DNA of 64,000 nt from Pseudophaeobacter leonis (GTDB lineage: Bacteria > Pseudomonadota > Alphaproteobacteria > Rhodobacterales > Rhodobacteraceae), in the NCBI RefSeq assembly GCF_002087335.1, contig NZ_MWVJ01000021.1, positions 21,539-85,538 of the forward strand, in the 5' to 3' direction. This document shows positions 21,257-31,638 of this stretch, one piece after another. How positions within the stretch are numbered: the stretch's first letter is position 1; every line of letters begins with the position of its first letter. The notes under the pieces are model-generated. The model was not told the origin of the DNA and ran no database searches. It saw nothing but the letters and a program-made list of their open reading frames with translations. Position numbers and translations under genes: made by a program.

Positions 21257-22097
21257 GCAGACGCAGCGCTTTGACGATCTGCCCCGGCAAAATAGCAAAA
21301 CACTTGGCATAGCGCGGCATCATCCGCACCGGGCTGCTCAGGGCCCGCCACAGCCATTCCATTGCAATTTTGCGCACCCAAAGCGGCGCCCGGGTCTGAT
21401 GTCCGCCCAGAAAATCAAGCCCGGCTCCAATCGAGGCAAAGCCAACCGCCGGTGCCTCACCCCGGCCCCGATGCGCCAGACTCTCTTGTTTCGGCGCGCC
21501 CAGCGCCAGAAAGCACAGCCGGATGCTTTGCTTTTCAGCGCCTCTAAAATCGCCCCCGCCTCGGCGCTTTCGGGGTCGAACAACACCCGAGGGCGCATGA
21601 CACCAGGCCACATCCAGCCCCGGCACCTGCGCCTGCAGCGATGCTGCCGCATCCCCCAGTGATTCATCCGTGCTTCCGACCAGGGCAACAGGCACCCCCG
21701 CTGCCGCTGCCAGACGGCAGAGCGGCAAAACCAGGTCAGAGCCTGGCAGCAATTCCACCGGGCGCCCCGCAAGACGCGACAGCCAGACAATGGGGCGCCC
21801 ATCCGCAACCACCAGATCCTGGCCGCAATAGGCCGCAAGGAAGCTCTCTGACTGGGCCAGCTTCACCAGATGATCCAGATTTATAGTGGCAAGCGCAAAG
21901 CCTTCGCCCGTAGAAAAACGCCGCAGAACCTCGCTCTCAAGCGCGGCCTGATCTGGCAGGTTCACTGTGATACGCTGGTCTTGAAATTCAAAAAACAATT
22001 GCTTACCCCTGCTGCAAAATCCGGAACGGATGCGGCCTGTCCTGTGCAGCTTAGCGTAATAGCCTGCCTCTGACCCCCGCTCAAGTCTCGCGAACAA
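21246..22097 (-). CDS. WecG/TagA/CpsF-family glycosyltransferase (compensating frame shifts)
   Basis: Family GT26 enzymes transfer a hexose or ManNAc-type residue to a polyprenyl-linked acceptor. Conserved parts are FALATINLDHLVKLA, VVADGRPIVWLSRLAG, LPGSDLVLPLC and FLALGAPKQE (residues about 196-205). Between about 21590 and 21528 the literal frame reads an Arg-rich stretch, while the frame beside it reads the expected FDPESAEAGAILEALKSK. So one base is gained and one lost about 60 bases apart. The conserved region starts near 21998, where a TTG preceded by GGGGTAAG is a likely true start; the ATG at 22097 gives a 33-residue extension. It faces away from the polymerase-like gene. Confidence 0.78.
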   Translation of the reverse strand: MFARLERGSEAGYYAKLHRTGRIRSGFCSRGKQLFFEFQDQRITVNLPDQAALESEVLRRFSTGEGFALATINLDHLVKLAQSESFLAAYCGQDLVVADGRPIVWLSRLAGRPVELLPGSDLVLPLCRLAAAAGVPVALVGSTDESLGDAAASLQAQVPGLDVAWCHAPSGVVRPRKRRGGGDFRGAEKQSIRLCFLALGAPKQESLAHRGRGEAPAVGFASIGAGLDFLGGHQTRAPLWVRKIAMEWLWRALSSPVRMMPRYAKCFAILPGQIVKALRLRKR

Positions 22098-22267
22098 GGT
22101 TGGTTTTCATAGCCTTTTGTATCGCCCGGCTTCGCCTTTGGAATATGGGCTACGCGCAAGAACACAGGACAATGGATAGGGAAATGTTTTAACTTTGAGA
22201 TGAAATGGTCCGATCCGGGTCATTAAAATCCCATCGACCTGCCGCAATTGGACCCTAGCTAACACCC

Positions 22268-23732
22268 ATGCCCAACGCTCTCGCCTATCTGGATGTTGCT
22301 GATCTGGCCCGTGGTCAGTGTGGTGCTGTTCCGGCGTCTTTCGCCAGAACGGGCGATTTTGTGGTGCATTCTGGCCGGCTATATGCTGTTGCCGCCGGTG
22401 GCCGAATTTGACCTGCCACTGGTGCCTGACATGGACAAATTCACCATTCCGTCGATCATGGCCTTTGTTCTGTGCGTCGGTCTGCTGCGCAAAAAAGTGC
22501 CTCTGTTGCCGCGCCACCCGCTGGCTAAGGTGCTGACCCTGCTGTTTGCCTTTGCCGTTGTGCCCACCGTGATGACCAATGGGGATCCGATCATCTTTGA
22601 GGTGCTGGCCGGCTCCGACCCGATTGTGTTCATTGTTGATATGCTGCCGGGGCTCAGGTGGCGTGATCTGGGATCGGTTATGATCAATCAGATCATCATT
22701 CTGATGCCGTTTCTGCTGGCGCGGCGGTATCTGTCTTCTGAGATGGGGCAAAAAGAGCTGCTGCTGGCCTTTTGTATTGCCGGCCTTGCCTACTCTATTC
22801 CCTCGCTGATCGAGATCCGTCTCAGCCCGCAGATCAACATCAATGTCTATGGTTTTTTTCAGCACAATTTTTCGCAAACCATGCGCCAGGGCGGCTTTCG
22901 TCCTATCGTGTTCATGCCCCACTCGCTGTGGCTGGCCCTGTTCATGTTTTCGGCTGTGCTGGCGGCGGCAGCTTTGGCGCGGGCGGCGCAGGGACGCGAG
23001 CGGATTCGGCTGGCAATGGCTGCGGCCTATCTGTTTTGGGTTCTGATCTTGTGCAAAAGCTTTGCCTCACTGGCCTACGGCCTGAGTTTTGTGCCGATGG
23101 TGGCGCTGGCCTCGGCGCGCTGGCAGATCCGGGCGGCGCTGCTGCTGGCGGCCATCGCCATCACCTACCCGATGCTGCGCAACCTTGGCCTGATCCCAAC
23201 CGAAGCCATCCTGGCCCAGGCCGAAGCGCTCAGCGCCGAGCGGGCCCAGTCGCTGGGCTACAGGTTCGACAACGAGGCCATGATGTTGCAACGCGCTGCA
23301 GAAAAGCCCTGGTTTGGCTGGGGAGGCTGGGGCCGCAATCTGGTACGCGACTCGGAAACCGGCTCCATCATCTCGATCCCTGATGGCCATTGGATCCTGG
23401 TCTTTGGCTCGTTTGGCTGGCTTGGGTATCTGGCTGAGATGGGACTGTTGTGCCTGCCGCTGGCCCTGCAGGGCCGTGAAATCCGGCGGCGTGGCAAAGA
23501 GGGGATTTCTCCCTTTGCCACCCCTATCGCGCTGATCCTCGCGGCAACCATGGTGGATATGATGCTGAATGACACATTGGTGCCAATGACCTGGCTCTGT
23601 GCCGGCTCAATCCTGGGCTATGCGGAACGATTGCGCTATCCGGGCCTGTTTGAAAAACGACGACCGCTCTTTGAGGGGGCGCAGGCGCTGGTGCCTCAGC
23701 CCCCTGCCGCCCATGCCCGTAGCTTGCTATAA
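22268..23732 (+). CDS. O-antigen polymerase/ligase-like membrane protein
   Basis: A polytopic membrane protein with about 10-12 hydrophobic segments, resembling Wzy/WaaL-type proteins. It has a large periplasmic loop before the conserved AEKPWFGWGGWGRN (residues about 336-349), a motif common in O-antigen ligase-like proteins. It would join lipid-linked repeat units or attach a glycan. The ATG at 22268 starts a MPNALAYL leader, but one extra base near 22291 puts it out of frame with LLIWPVVSVVLF; an in-frame ATG also exists at 22293. It precedes the PKS gene by 258 bases on the same strand. That gap contains no gene that I can support. Confidence 0.75.
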
Positions 23733-23990
23733 TGCCCTATTATTTTCACGATAACCTGCGATTTGATCACCTGGTCTTCACAGCTTGGCCGCATAGATGA
23801 ACCAGTGTCTTCCTGGTGTAAAAGATTCGCAATGGCGACAAAATCGGCGGGCCATCCCCCCTGATTGCCGCCGCTGCACAACAGGTGCCCAGCGCACCAT
23901 CGCCTCCTTTGGCCTCGCCAATATCCCCCGTCGGCAGGGTGGTATCTGCACCAAGGAGAGTTATGTAACAGTCGCCGAGCTTAGAGGTCT

Positions 23991-26900
23991 GTGATTTTCG
24001 TGGCAAAGACAGCTGATCAATCCGCTCCCGCCCAGCAGTATTGCGGGGATATCGCCATCGTTGGCATGTCGGTCAATGTGCCCGGTGCCGACGGGGTTGA
24101 GACCTATTGGCACAACCTGCGCGCAGGCATTGAATCGATTTGCCCACTGGCGAAAGAAGACCTGCTGGCCGCAGGGGTCTCTGAGACCACGCTGAGCGAC
24201 CCCAACTACGTGCCGCACGCGGCCCTGCTCGACGGTTTTGCGGATTTCGACGCTGAGTTCTTTGGCTTCAGCCCCAAAGAGGCCGCCATCCTCGACCCGC
24301 AGCACCGTAAGTTTCTTGAGGTGGCCTGGGGTGCGATGGAAAACGCCGCCCACCCACCAGAAAGCCTGAAAGAGCCGATTGGCGTCTATGCCGGCTGCGG
24401 CATGGGCAGCTATTTCTACTTCAACATCTGCTCGAACCCCGCGCTGGTGGACGAGGTCGGCATGTTCCTGCTGCGCCACACCGGCAACGACAAGGATTTC
24501 CTCACCACCCGTGTCAGCCATGCCTTTGATCTCAAAGGGCCCTCGGTCAATATTCAGACCGCCTGCTCGACCTCGCTGGTGGCGGTGCATTACGCCTGCA
24601 AAGCCCTGCGCGAGGGCGAATGTGGCATGGCGCTGGCGGGCGGTGTTACCATCGATATGCCGCAGGGGCGTGGCTATCTCTATAAAGAAAACGAAATTCT
24701 GTCCCCCGACGGCCATTGTCATGCCTTTGATCACCGTGCCCGGGGCACCGTCTTTGGCTCTGGCGCCGGGGCCGTCGCCCTGCGCCGCCTTGAGGACGCC
24801 CAGGCCGATGGCGACCATATCTGGGCCGTGATCAAATCCACCGCAATCAACAACGATGGCGCCGACAAGGCCGGCTATCTGGCGCCCTCGGTCGGCGGTC
24901 AGGCAGGCGCCATCCGCCAAGCGCTTGATGCGGCAGATATTTCGGCTGAGACCATCGACTATGTCGAATGCCACGGCACCGGCACCTATCTGGGCGACCC
25001 CATTGAGGTCTCAGCCCTCAACCGAGGCCTTTCGCGACAGCACCGATGCGACGGGCTATTGCCGTATCGGTTCGGTCAAAACCAATATTGGCCACCTGGA
25101 CACCGCCGCAGGCATTGCCGGGCTGGTCAAGACCTCGCTGGGTCTGAAACACGGCGAGATCCCCCCCTCGCTGGGCTATGAAGCGCCCAATCCGGCGATT
25201 GATTTTGACAGCTCTCCCTTCCGGGTGAATGCCGTGCTCAGCCCCTTGGGTCTCGCATCAGGGGCCGCGCCGGGCCGGCATCAACGCGCTTGGGGTTGGC
25301 GGCACCAATGCCCATGCCATTCTGGAAGAGGCCCCCGTACGTGCCCCCTCCGAGGAAAGCGATTTCCCCTTTCACATTCTGTGCCTGTCGGGTCAGTCCA
25401 AATCGGCGCTCGACGGCAACAGCGCCGCCCTTGCCAGCTATCTTGAGGCCAACCCGGATGTGGATCTGGCGGATGTGGCCTATACCCTGAAACAGGGGCG
25501 GCGCGGCTTTGCCAAACGCCGGGTGCTGGTGGCCGAAACCGCGCTCCAAGCAGCCGCTTTGCTGCGCGACAGTGATCCGCGCCAGGTCTTTAGTCATGAT
25601 CGTCTGGGCGATGCCCCCGAGGTGGTGTTTTCCTTCCCCGGCGGTGGGGCGCAATATGCCGGCATGGGGCGCGACCTCTACGAGACCGAGCCCGCCTTTG
25701 CCGACTGGATGGACCGGGGGCTGGATCATTTGCAGGCGCAGCTCGACTATGACATCCGCGCGCTCTGGCTGCCGCCAGAGGGCGATGAGGCGGCCGCAAA
25801 TGCCCAGCTGCAAAAGCCTTCGGTGCAATTGCCGCTGATCATGATTTTGGAATACGCGCTGGCACAGCTCTGGATCAGCTGGGGAGTGCGCCCCACGGCC
25901 CTGGTGGGCCACTCGATGGGCGAAAACACCGCCGCCTGTCTGGCCGGGGTGATGTCTTTTGAGGACTGCATTGATCTGGTGCTGCTGCGGGGCCGTCTGT
26001 TTGACACAGTGCCTGCTGGTGGCATGCTGTCCATTGCTCTGCCGCTGGAGGAAGTCAAAGCGCTGATCGGGCCCGATCTCGACATTGCCAGCGTCAACGC
26101 CCCCAGCCTGACCGCTGTGTCCGGCCCGCAGGCCGCACTGGACGCGCTGGCGGCGCAGCTGACGCTGCAAGAGGTCGATTTCCAGCGCATCCAGATCGAC
26201 ATCGCAGCGCATTCCCGCATGCTGGTCGGTATCTTGCAAGACTACGGCGACTTTTTGCGCGGGCTCAGCCTTGCGGCGCCTCAGATCCCGGTGATCTCAA
26301 ACCGCACAGGTCAGCCATTGACAACTGCGCAGGCTACAGACCCCGACTACTGGGTTGGTCAGCTGCGCAATACCGTGCTCTTTTCCAGCTGTATCGAAAG
26401 CCTCGCCGCCACACCGGGGCGGGTGTTTCTTGAGGTCGGCCCCGGCAAAGCCCTCAGCGCCCTGACCCAGATGTCACCCGCTGTTCAGCCTGCTCAGGTG
26501 CTCAGCGCGCTGCGCCACCCGGATCAGCAGATCGCGGATGATGCCTATTTCTTTGGCATCATTGGCCGCCTCTGGGCCTGCGGCGTTGAGGCCGACTGGG
26601 ACCAGATCTGGGGTGAGGCCACGCGCCATCGCCTCGCGCTGCCCGGCTACGCCTTCCAAAGGAATCGCTATTTCATCGCGCCGGGCACGCAACAACAGCC
26701 AGAAGACGTAGCCTTGCCCCGGCGCCATGACGCGATCGCGGACTGGGGCTACCGCCCGGCCTGGCGGCAGCGACTGGCCGACTGCGCTGTGGATATAGTG
26801 ACAGAGCTGGGTGAGGCCCCACAAAACTGGCTGCTCTTTGCAGATGACTGTGGTCATGCAGCCGCCGCCGCCACACAGCTGCGCACCGCTGGCCATCGCG

Positions 26901-29900
26901 TCAGCCTGGTGCACCCTGGCGACACCTATGCAAAGCTGGACGATGACAGCTATATTCTGGCGCCTGAGCAGGGGCGTTTTGGCTATGGCGCGCTCTGGCA
27001 GATCTGACCGAGGCCGCAGCGCTGCCAAGCCGCATTGCCCATTTCTGGCTGGTCACCGAGACCGAGACATTCCGTCCCGGCTCCTCCTTCTTTGATCGCA
27101 ATCTGGAGATGGGGTTCTCATCGCTCACCGCGCTGGCACAAGAGCTGGGCGCGCTTGAGATGGCAGAGCCTGTGCATCTGAGCGTCTTTACTACCGGCGC
27201 CGCACAGGTGAGATCCGAAGCCCTGCCTTACCCGGAGAAATCGACGGTTGCCGGACCTTGCGGGGTGATTCCGCGTGAGTTCCCCATGCTCACCTGCGCC
27301 ACGATCGACATCGAACTGCCCCCCCCTCCCAGCTTTCTGGCATCCCTGCGTGGCGATCAGGCCCCGGAAATCACCTCGCGCCTGCTGAAAGAGATGCTGG
27401 CCGAGCCTGGCAATACAATCGCCGCCTGGCGGGGAGACATGCGTTTTGAAAAGAGCTGGCGCAGTCTGGCAGTGCCCGCGGCAAGCCCTGAAACGAGTTC
27501 TGCGGCCAGCACGGGCACCAGCACAGGAGCCAACACAGGCGCCAGTTCTGCGGCCAAACCTGATCTTGCCGGTTTCAAACACGGCGGCACCTATCTGATC
27601 ACCGGCGGTTATGGCGGCATCGGGCTAAGCACAGCGGCGCCTTTTATGCAGCATTTCAATGCCAATGTGGTGCTGCTGTCGCGCGAAGGCCTGCCCGCAC
27701 GCGACAGCTGGGAGCGCTATGTCGCCAGCCACAGTCCCGCCAACCGCATCGCCCAGCGCATCCGCGCCGTGCGGGCACTTGAGGCGCTGGGATGCGGAAA
27801 AATCCTGCCACTTACCGGTGATGTCTGCAACAGCGCCGAGATGCGCGCCGCTGTGGATCAGGCCGAGACCACGTTTGGCGCGCTCAGCGGTGTGATCCAT
27901 GGCGCTGGCGTGATTGAGGACGGGCCAATTCTGGCCCAAACCAGAGGTGCAGATTGCCCGGGTTCTCGCCCCCAAAGTCACCGGGTTGCGGGTGCTGGAC
28001 GCGCTGTTCCCGGATGGCACGCTGGATCTCATGCTGCTGTTCTCATCTTCCTCGACTGTTACCCGGCCCGCCGGACAGATCGACTATGTCGCAGCCAATG
28101 AATACCTCAACGCCTACGCCGCCCATCGGCAGGGCGGCAAGACCCGCGTTGTGGCAGTTGACTGGGGCATATGGGCCGACACCGGCATGGCGGCCGAAGC
28201 CATGGTAGCACGCCAGGGGGGCGCTGGCCCCTCGGCGCGCCAGACCTGCGCCCAGCCCCTGCTGGACGAGACCGGCTTTGACGGCTTTGGCAATCCAATC
28301 TTTCTCAGCCAGCTTGAGGCCAAAAAGAGCTGGCTTGTTGATGAGCACCGCACCAAAGCTGGCACAGCACTGGTGCCCGGCACTGGCTATATCGAATGGA
28401 TCTCTGAGGCCCTGACAGCCCTGGATCTTGCCGCCCCCTTTGAGATCAGTGATCTGTATTTCCTGCGGCCACTGGTGGTCGAAGAGACTGCCCCGCGCCA
28501 GATCGTGTTGCGCTTAGAGGGCCAGGAGGCGGGCTATGATATAGCCCTACACAGCGCCCTCAATGCTGGCGGCTATGCCCTCAACAGTGAGGCCAGGGTT
28601 GCCCTGCTGCCCGCGACGCAGGCGCCGCAACCGATTGATCTGGCGGCAATCTACAGCCGCTGCCCCGAGGTTCAGACAGCAAGTGCCGCAGCCCCTCTGC
28701 GCTCGCCACAAGAGGCGCATCTGAATTTTGGCCCCCGCTGGCGTGTCCTGCAGCAGATGGCATTGGGCGCCGGCGAAGGCCTGGCCCGCCTGGAGCTGCC
28801 ACAGGCGGCGGCGCAGGATCACTGCCAGTTGCATCCCGGACTGATGGATCTGGCCACCGGCTGGGCGATCTCGCTGGTCCCCGGCTATGACGACGCAACG
28901 CTCTGGGTGCCGTTAGCCTATCGCAGCATTCGCATCTTTGCGCCTTTGGGCGCTGAAGTTTACAGCCATATGCGGCTTGCTGACGGCGCCACCGCCCAAA
29001 GCGCCAGTTTTGACGTGACCCTCACCGATGCCACGGGCGCGGTTCTGGTCGAGATCACAGGCTTTCAGATGACACGGCTTGACGCCGGGTTTGACGCCTC
29101 CCCGGCACAGGACAGTGCCGATGCAACCGCGCAGGCGCTGGGTCTGGTGGCAGGGGCTACACCACAGCCGCTCTCCGAGGAGGAACGCCGCTTCCAGCGC
29201 AATCTTGCCAATGGCATCCGCGCCGATGAGGGCCCCAAAGCGCTGAGCCGCGCGCTGGCGACGGGGCGCAGTCAGGTGGTGGTCTCGTCGCTTGATCTGC
29301 CCGCGCTGATTACCCAAGCGGATCAGATCAGCAGCGACACCAGTTCCGCCGACAGTTCCGCCGGTGGTCAAAGTTTTGAGCGGCCTGATCTGGACACCGC
29401 GTATCTCGCGCCGTCAAATCCCGTTGAGGAACATCTTGCCGGATTGTTCCAGAGCCTGCTTGGCGTATCGCAGGTCGGGGTTGCGGACAGTTTCTTTGAT
29501 CTGGGTGGCCACTCGCTGATTGCGGTGCGCCTTTTTGCCCAGATCAAACGCCAGTTTGAGGTCGACCTGCCGCTATCAATCCTGTTTGAGGCCCCCAGCG
29601 TTGCCAAACTTGCGGCGCTGGTCGTGCAACAGGGCGGTCCGGGACTGGATCAGGGCGGCCCGCAGGGCAGCGGCGACAGCTCTGCCTCTCCCAGCTCAGA
29701 CCAGACTGACCAGAGCAGCCCTGCCAGCTATACCCATCTGGTGCAGTTGCATCCCGGCCCAGGTGGCGGGGCCACGCCGGTCTTTTTGGTGGCTGGCATG
29801 TTTGGCAATGTGCTGAACCTGCGTCAACTGGCGCAAGAGCTGGGCGGCGACCGCCCGGTTTATGGTCTGCAGGCGCGCGGCCTGATGGGCAGTGACACGC

Positions 29901-30619
29901 CGCACCGAGACATCGCACAGGCCGCCGCAGACTATCTGGCCGAGGTGATACAGATCCAGCCCACGGGGCCCTATCTCTTTGGGGGCTTCTCCGGCGGTGG
30001 CATCACCGCCTATGAGATGGCGCAGCAGGTCCGGGTGCTGGGCGACACAACTGCGGCGCTGATCCTGCTCGACACGCCTTTACCGGTGCGCCCCGGCCTG
30101 ACGCCTGTGGACAAGGCACTGATCAAACTGCAGGAGCTGCGCAAAAAAGGCGCGGGCTATCTTTTGCAATGGGCCAAGGCCCGTATCCTGTGGGAAATCA
30201 GCAAGCGGCGCCGAACTCCGGTGCCGACCAACCAGGCCCCGGCCTTTAACAACCGCGAGATCGAGATGGGTTTCCGCCACGCGGTGGAAACCTATGCTCT
30301 GCAGCCCTGGAGCGGGCCGCTGACGCTGTTGCGCCCACCGCTGGACCGGCACTGGAAGGTCTCGCGCGGCAATTGGGTAAGCCCTGAGCGCGAATATGTT
30401 TTTGACGACAATGACTGGACGCGCTGGGCCCCCGGCCTTGAGGTGATCGAGGTTCCGGGCAATCATGACAGCATGGTTCTGGTGCCAAATGTGAGCACTC
30501 TGGCGGCAGCTGTGAAACCCCGGCTGGAACAGGGGCTCGCCTCTGCGGATGCGGCCGCACAGGACGCCCAGTCACCGCCCTCCCGCGGGGCATCCTCCTT
30601 CTCGCAGGCAGCGGAGTAG
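23991..30619 (+). CDS. Type I polyketide synthase, KS-AT-KR-DH-ACP-TE (four frame breaks)
   Basis: A single-module PKS of about 2,200 residues once repaired. By nucleotide position: ketosynthase 24030-25330 (active-site Cys in TACSTS, His in CHGTGT and TNIGHLD); acyltransferase 25620-26500 ([14 protein letters not shown], active-site GHSMGE); ketoreductase 27000-28200 (TGGYGGIG, catalytic Tyr in [11 protein letters not shown]); dehydratase 28320-29080 (DEHRTKAG...PGTG, HPGLMDL); acyl carrier 29410-29630 (LGGHSL); thioesterase 29760-30510 (GFSGGG, NHDSM). Frame breaks: +1 near 25020, -1 near 25272, -1 near 26993, +1 near 27936, netting zero. Placing KR before DH is unusual for modular PKSs. 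The start is GTG 23991 or GTG 24000. It heads an operon with GT2, NRPS and PPTase genes. The product is unknown; a short beta-reduced or unsaturated acyl chain is expected. Confidence 0.85.
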
Positions 30620-30627
30620 CCATCACA

Positions 30628-31638
30628 ATGACCGGTAGTATCCTCACAATCATCCTGAATTACCGCACGCCCGAGATGACGCTGCAGGCGGCCGAGGCGG
30701 CCCTGGCTGAGATGGAAGATCTCCCCGGTGAAGTGCTGGTGATTGATAACGGCTCAGAAGATGGCTCCTGGGAGGCGTTGCAGGCGGGGATGGCGATACG
30801 CGGCTGGCAAGACAGCGGCAAAATCAGGCTGATGCGCTCTATGGTCAACGGCGGCTTTGGCGCGGGCATGAATATCGGCTTTGCCGCTGGGCTGTCAGAT
30901 GGATCCGGGCCGGACTATTACTACCTGCTGAATTCAGACGCCTTTGTGCAGGGCCAGACCATTCGCACCCTGCGCGACTTTCTTGCCGCCCATCCCCGCG
31001 CCGGGCTGGCGGGCTCATACGTGCAGGGCACAGATGGCACACCGCACCGCACCGCCTTTCGCTTTCCGTCGATTGCCGGCGAGTTTGAGATGGGCGCGCG
31101 CACCGGGATCTTTACCCGGCTGCTGGCGCCCTGGGTCGTCGCAATGGAGATCCCAAAGACCGGAACCCAGGTGGCCTGGACAGCCGGTGCCAGCCTGATG
31201 ATCCGCCGCGCGGTCATTGAACAGACCGGCGGCTTTGACGAGACTTTCTTTTTGTATTTTGAAGAAACAGATCTGTGTCGCCGCGCCCTGCATGCAGGAT
31301 GGCAGACGCATTACGTACCGGACAGTCAGGTGGCGCATGTGGGCTCTGCCTCAACCGGGATGCAACAATGGGCCCGCACGCCGACCTATTGGTTTCAGTC
31401 CCGCCAGCACTATTTCACCACATCTCACGGCAGGCTCTATGCTGCGCTGGCGACGCTGGCGCGCATTGCAGGCTGCGGCGTTTACGAACTCCGTCGGCTG
31501 GTGCAGGGTAAACCGCAGGCCGACCCCAACCATTTTCTCGGTGACCTCATCGCGAATGCGCTGCGTCCCATCAGCCGCACGCCTGCTGCATCGAGTGAAA
31601 CGCGCCTTCACGCCCCGGTTTCGGAGGACCTCAAATGA
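30628..31638 (+). CDS. Glycosyltransferase family 2 (rhamnosyltransferase-like)
   Basis: The 336-residue protein shows TIILNYRTPEMT, VIDNGSEDGSW, NGGFGAGMNIG, LLNSDAFVQ (metal/donor site, residues about 100-108), and GGFDETFFLYFEETDLCRRA (acceptor-side catalytic region), the set seen in dTDP-rhamnosyl-type GT2 enzymes. It starts 8 bases after the PKS stop and its stop overlaps the NRPS start (ATGA). This tight coupling argues that the sugar it adds is part of the same product as the PKS/NRPS output. Donor sugar not determinable. Confidence 0.85.
   Translation: MTGSILTIILNYRTPEMTLQAAEAALAEMEDLPGEVLVIDNGSEDGSWEALQAGMAIRGWQDSGKIRLMRSMVNGGFGAGMNIGFAAGLSDGSGPDYYYLLNSDAFVQGQTIRTLRDFLAAHPRAGLAGSYVQGTDGTPHRTAFRFPSIAGEFEMGARTGIFTRLLAPWVVAMEIPKTGTQVAWTAGASLMIRRAVIEQTGGFDETFFLYFEETDLCRRALHAGWQTHYVPDSQVAHVGSASTGMQQWARTPTYWFQSRQHYFTTSHGRLYAALATLARIAGCGVYELRRLVQGKPQADPNHFLGDLIANALRPISRTPAASSETRLHAPVSEDLK

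Noticed and set aside
23797..23994. Short open frame in the gap before the PKS
   Set aside because: No conserved features or good ribosome site. It overlaps the PKS start region and reads as random low-complexity sequence.
25000..28000. Programmed ribosomal frameshifting in the PKS
   Set aside because: The breaks lack slippery heptamers or consistent direction (two +1, two -1), and similar breaks hit many unrelated genes, so error is simpler.
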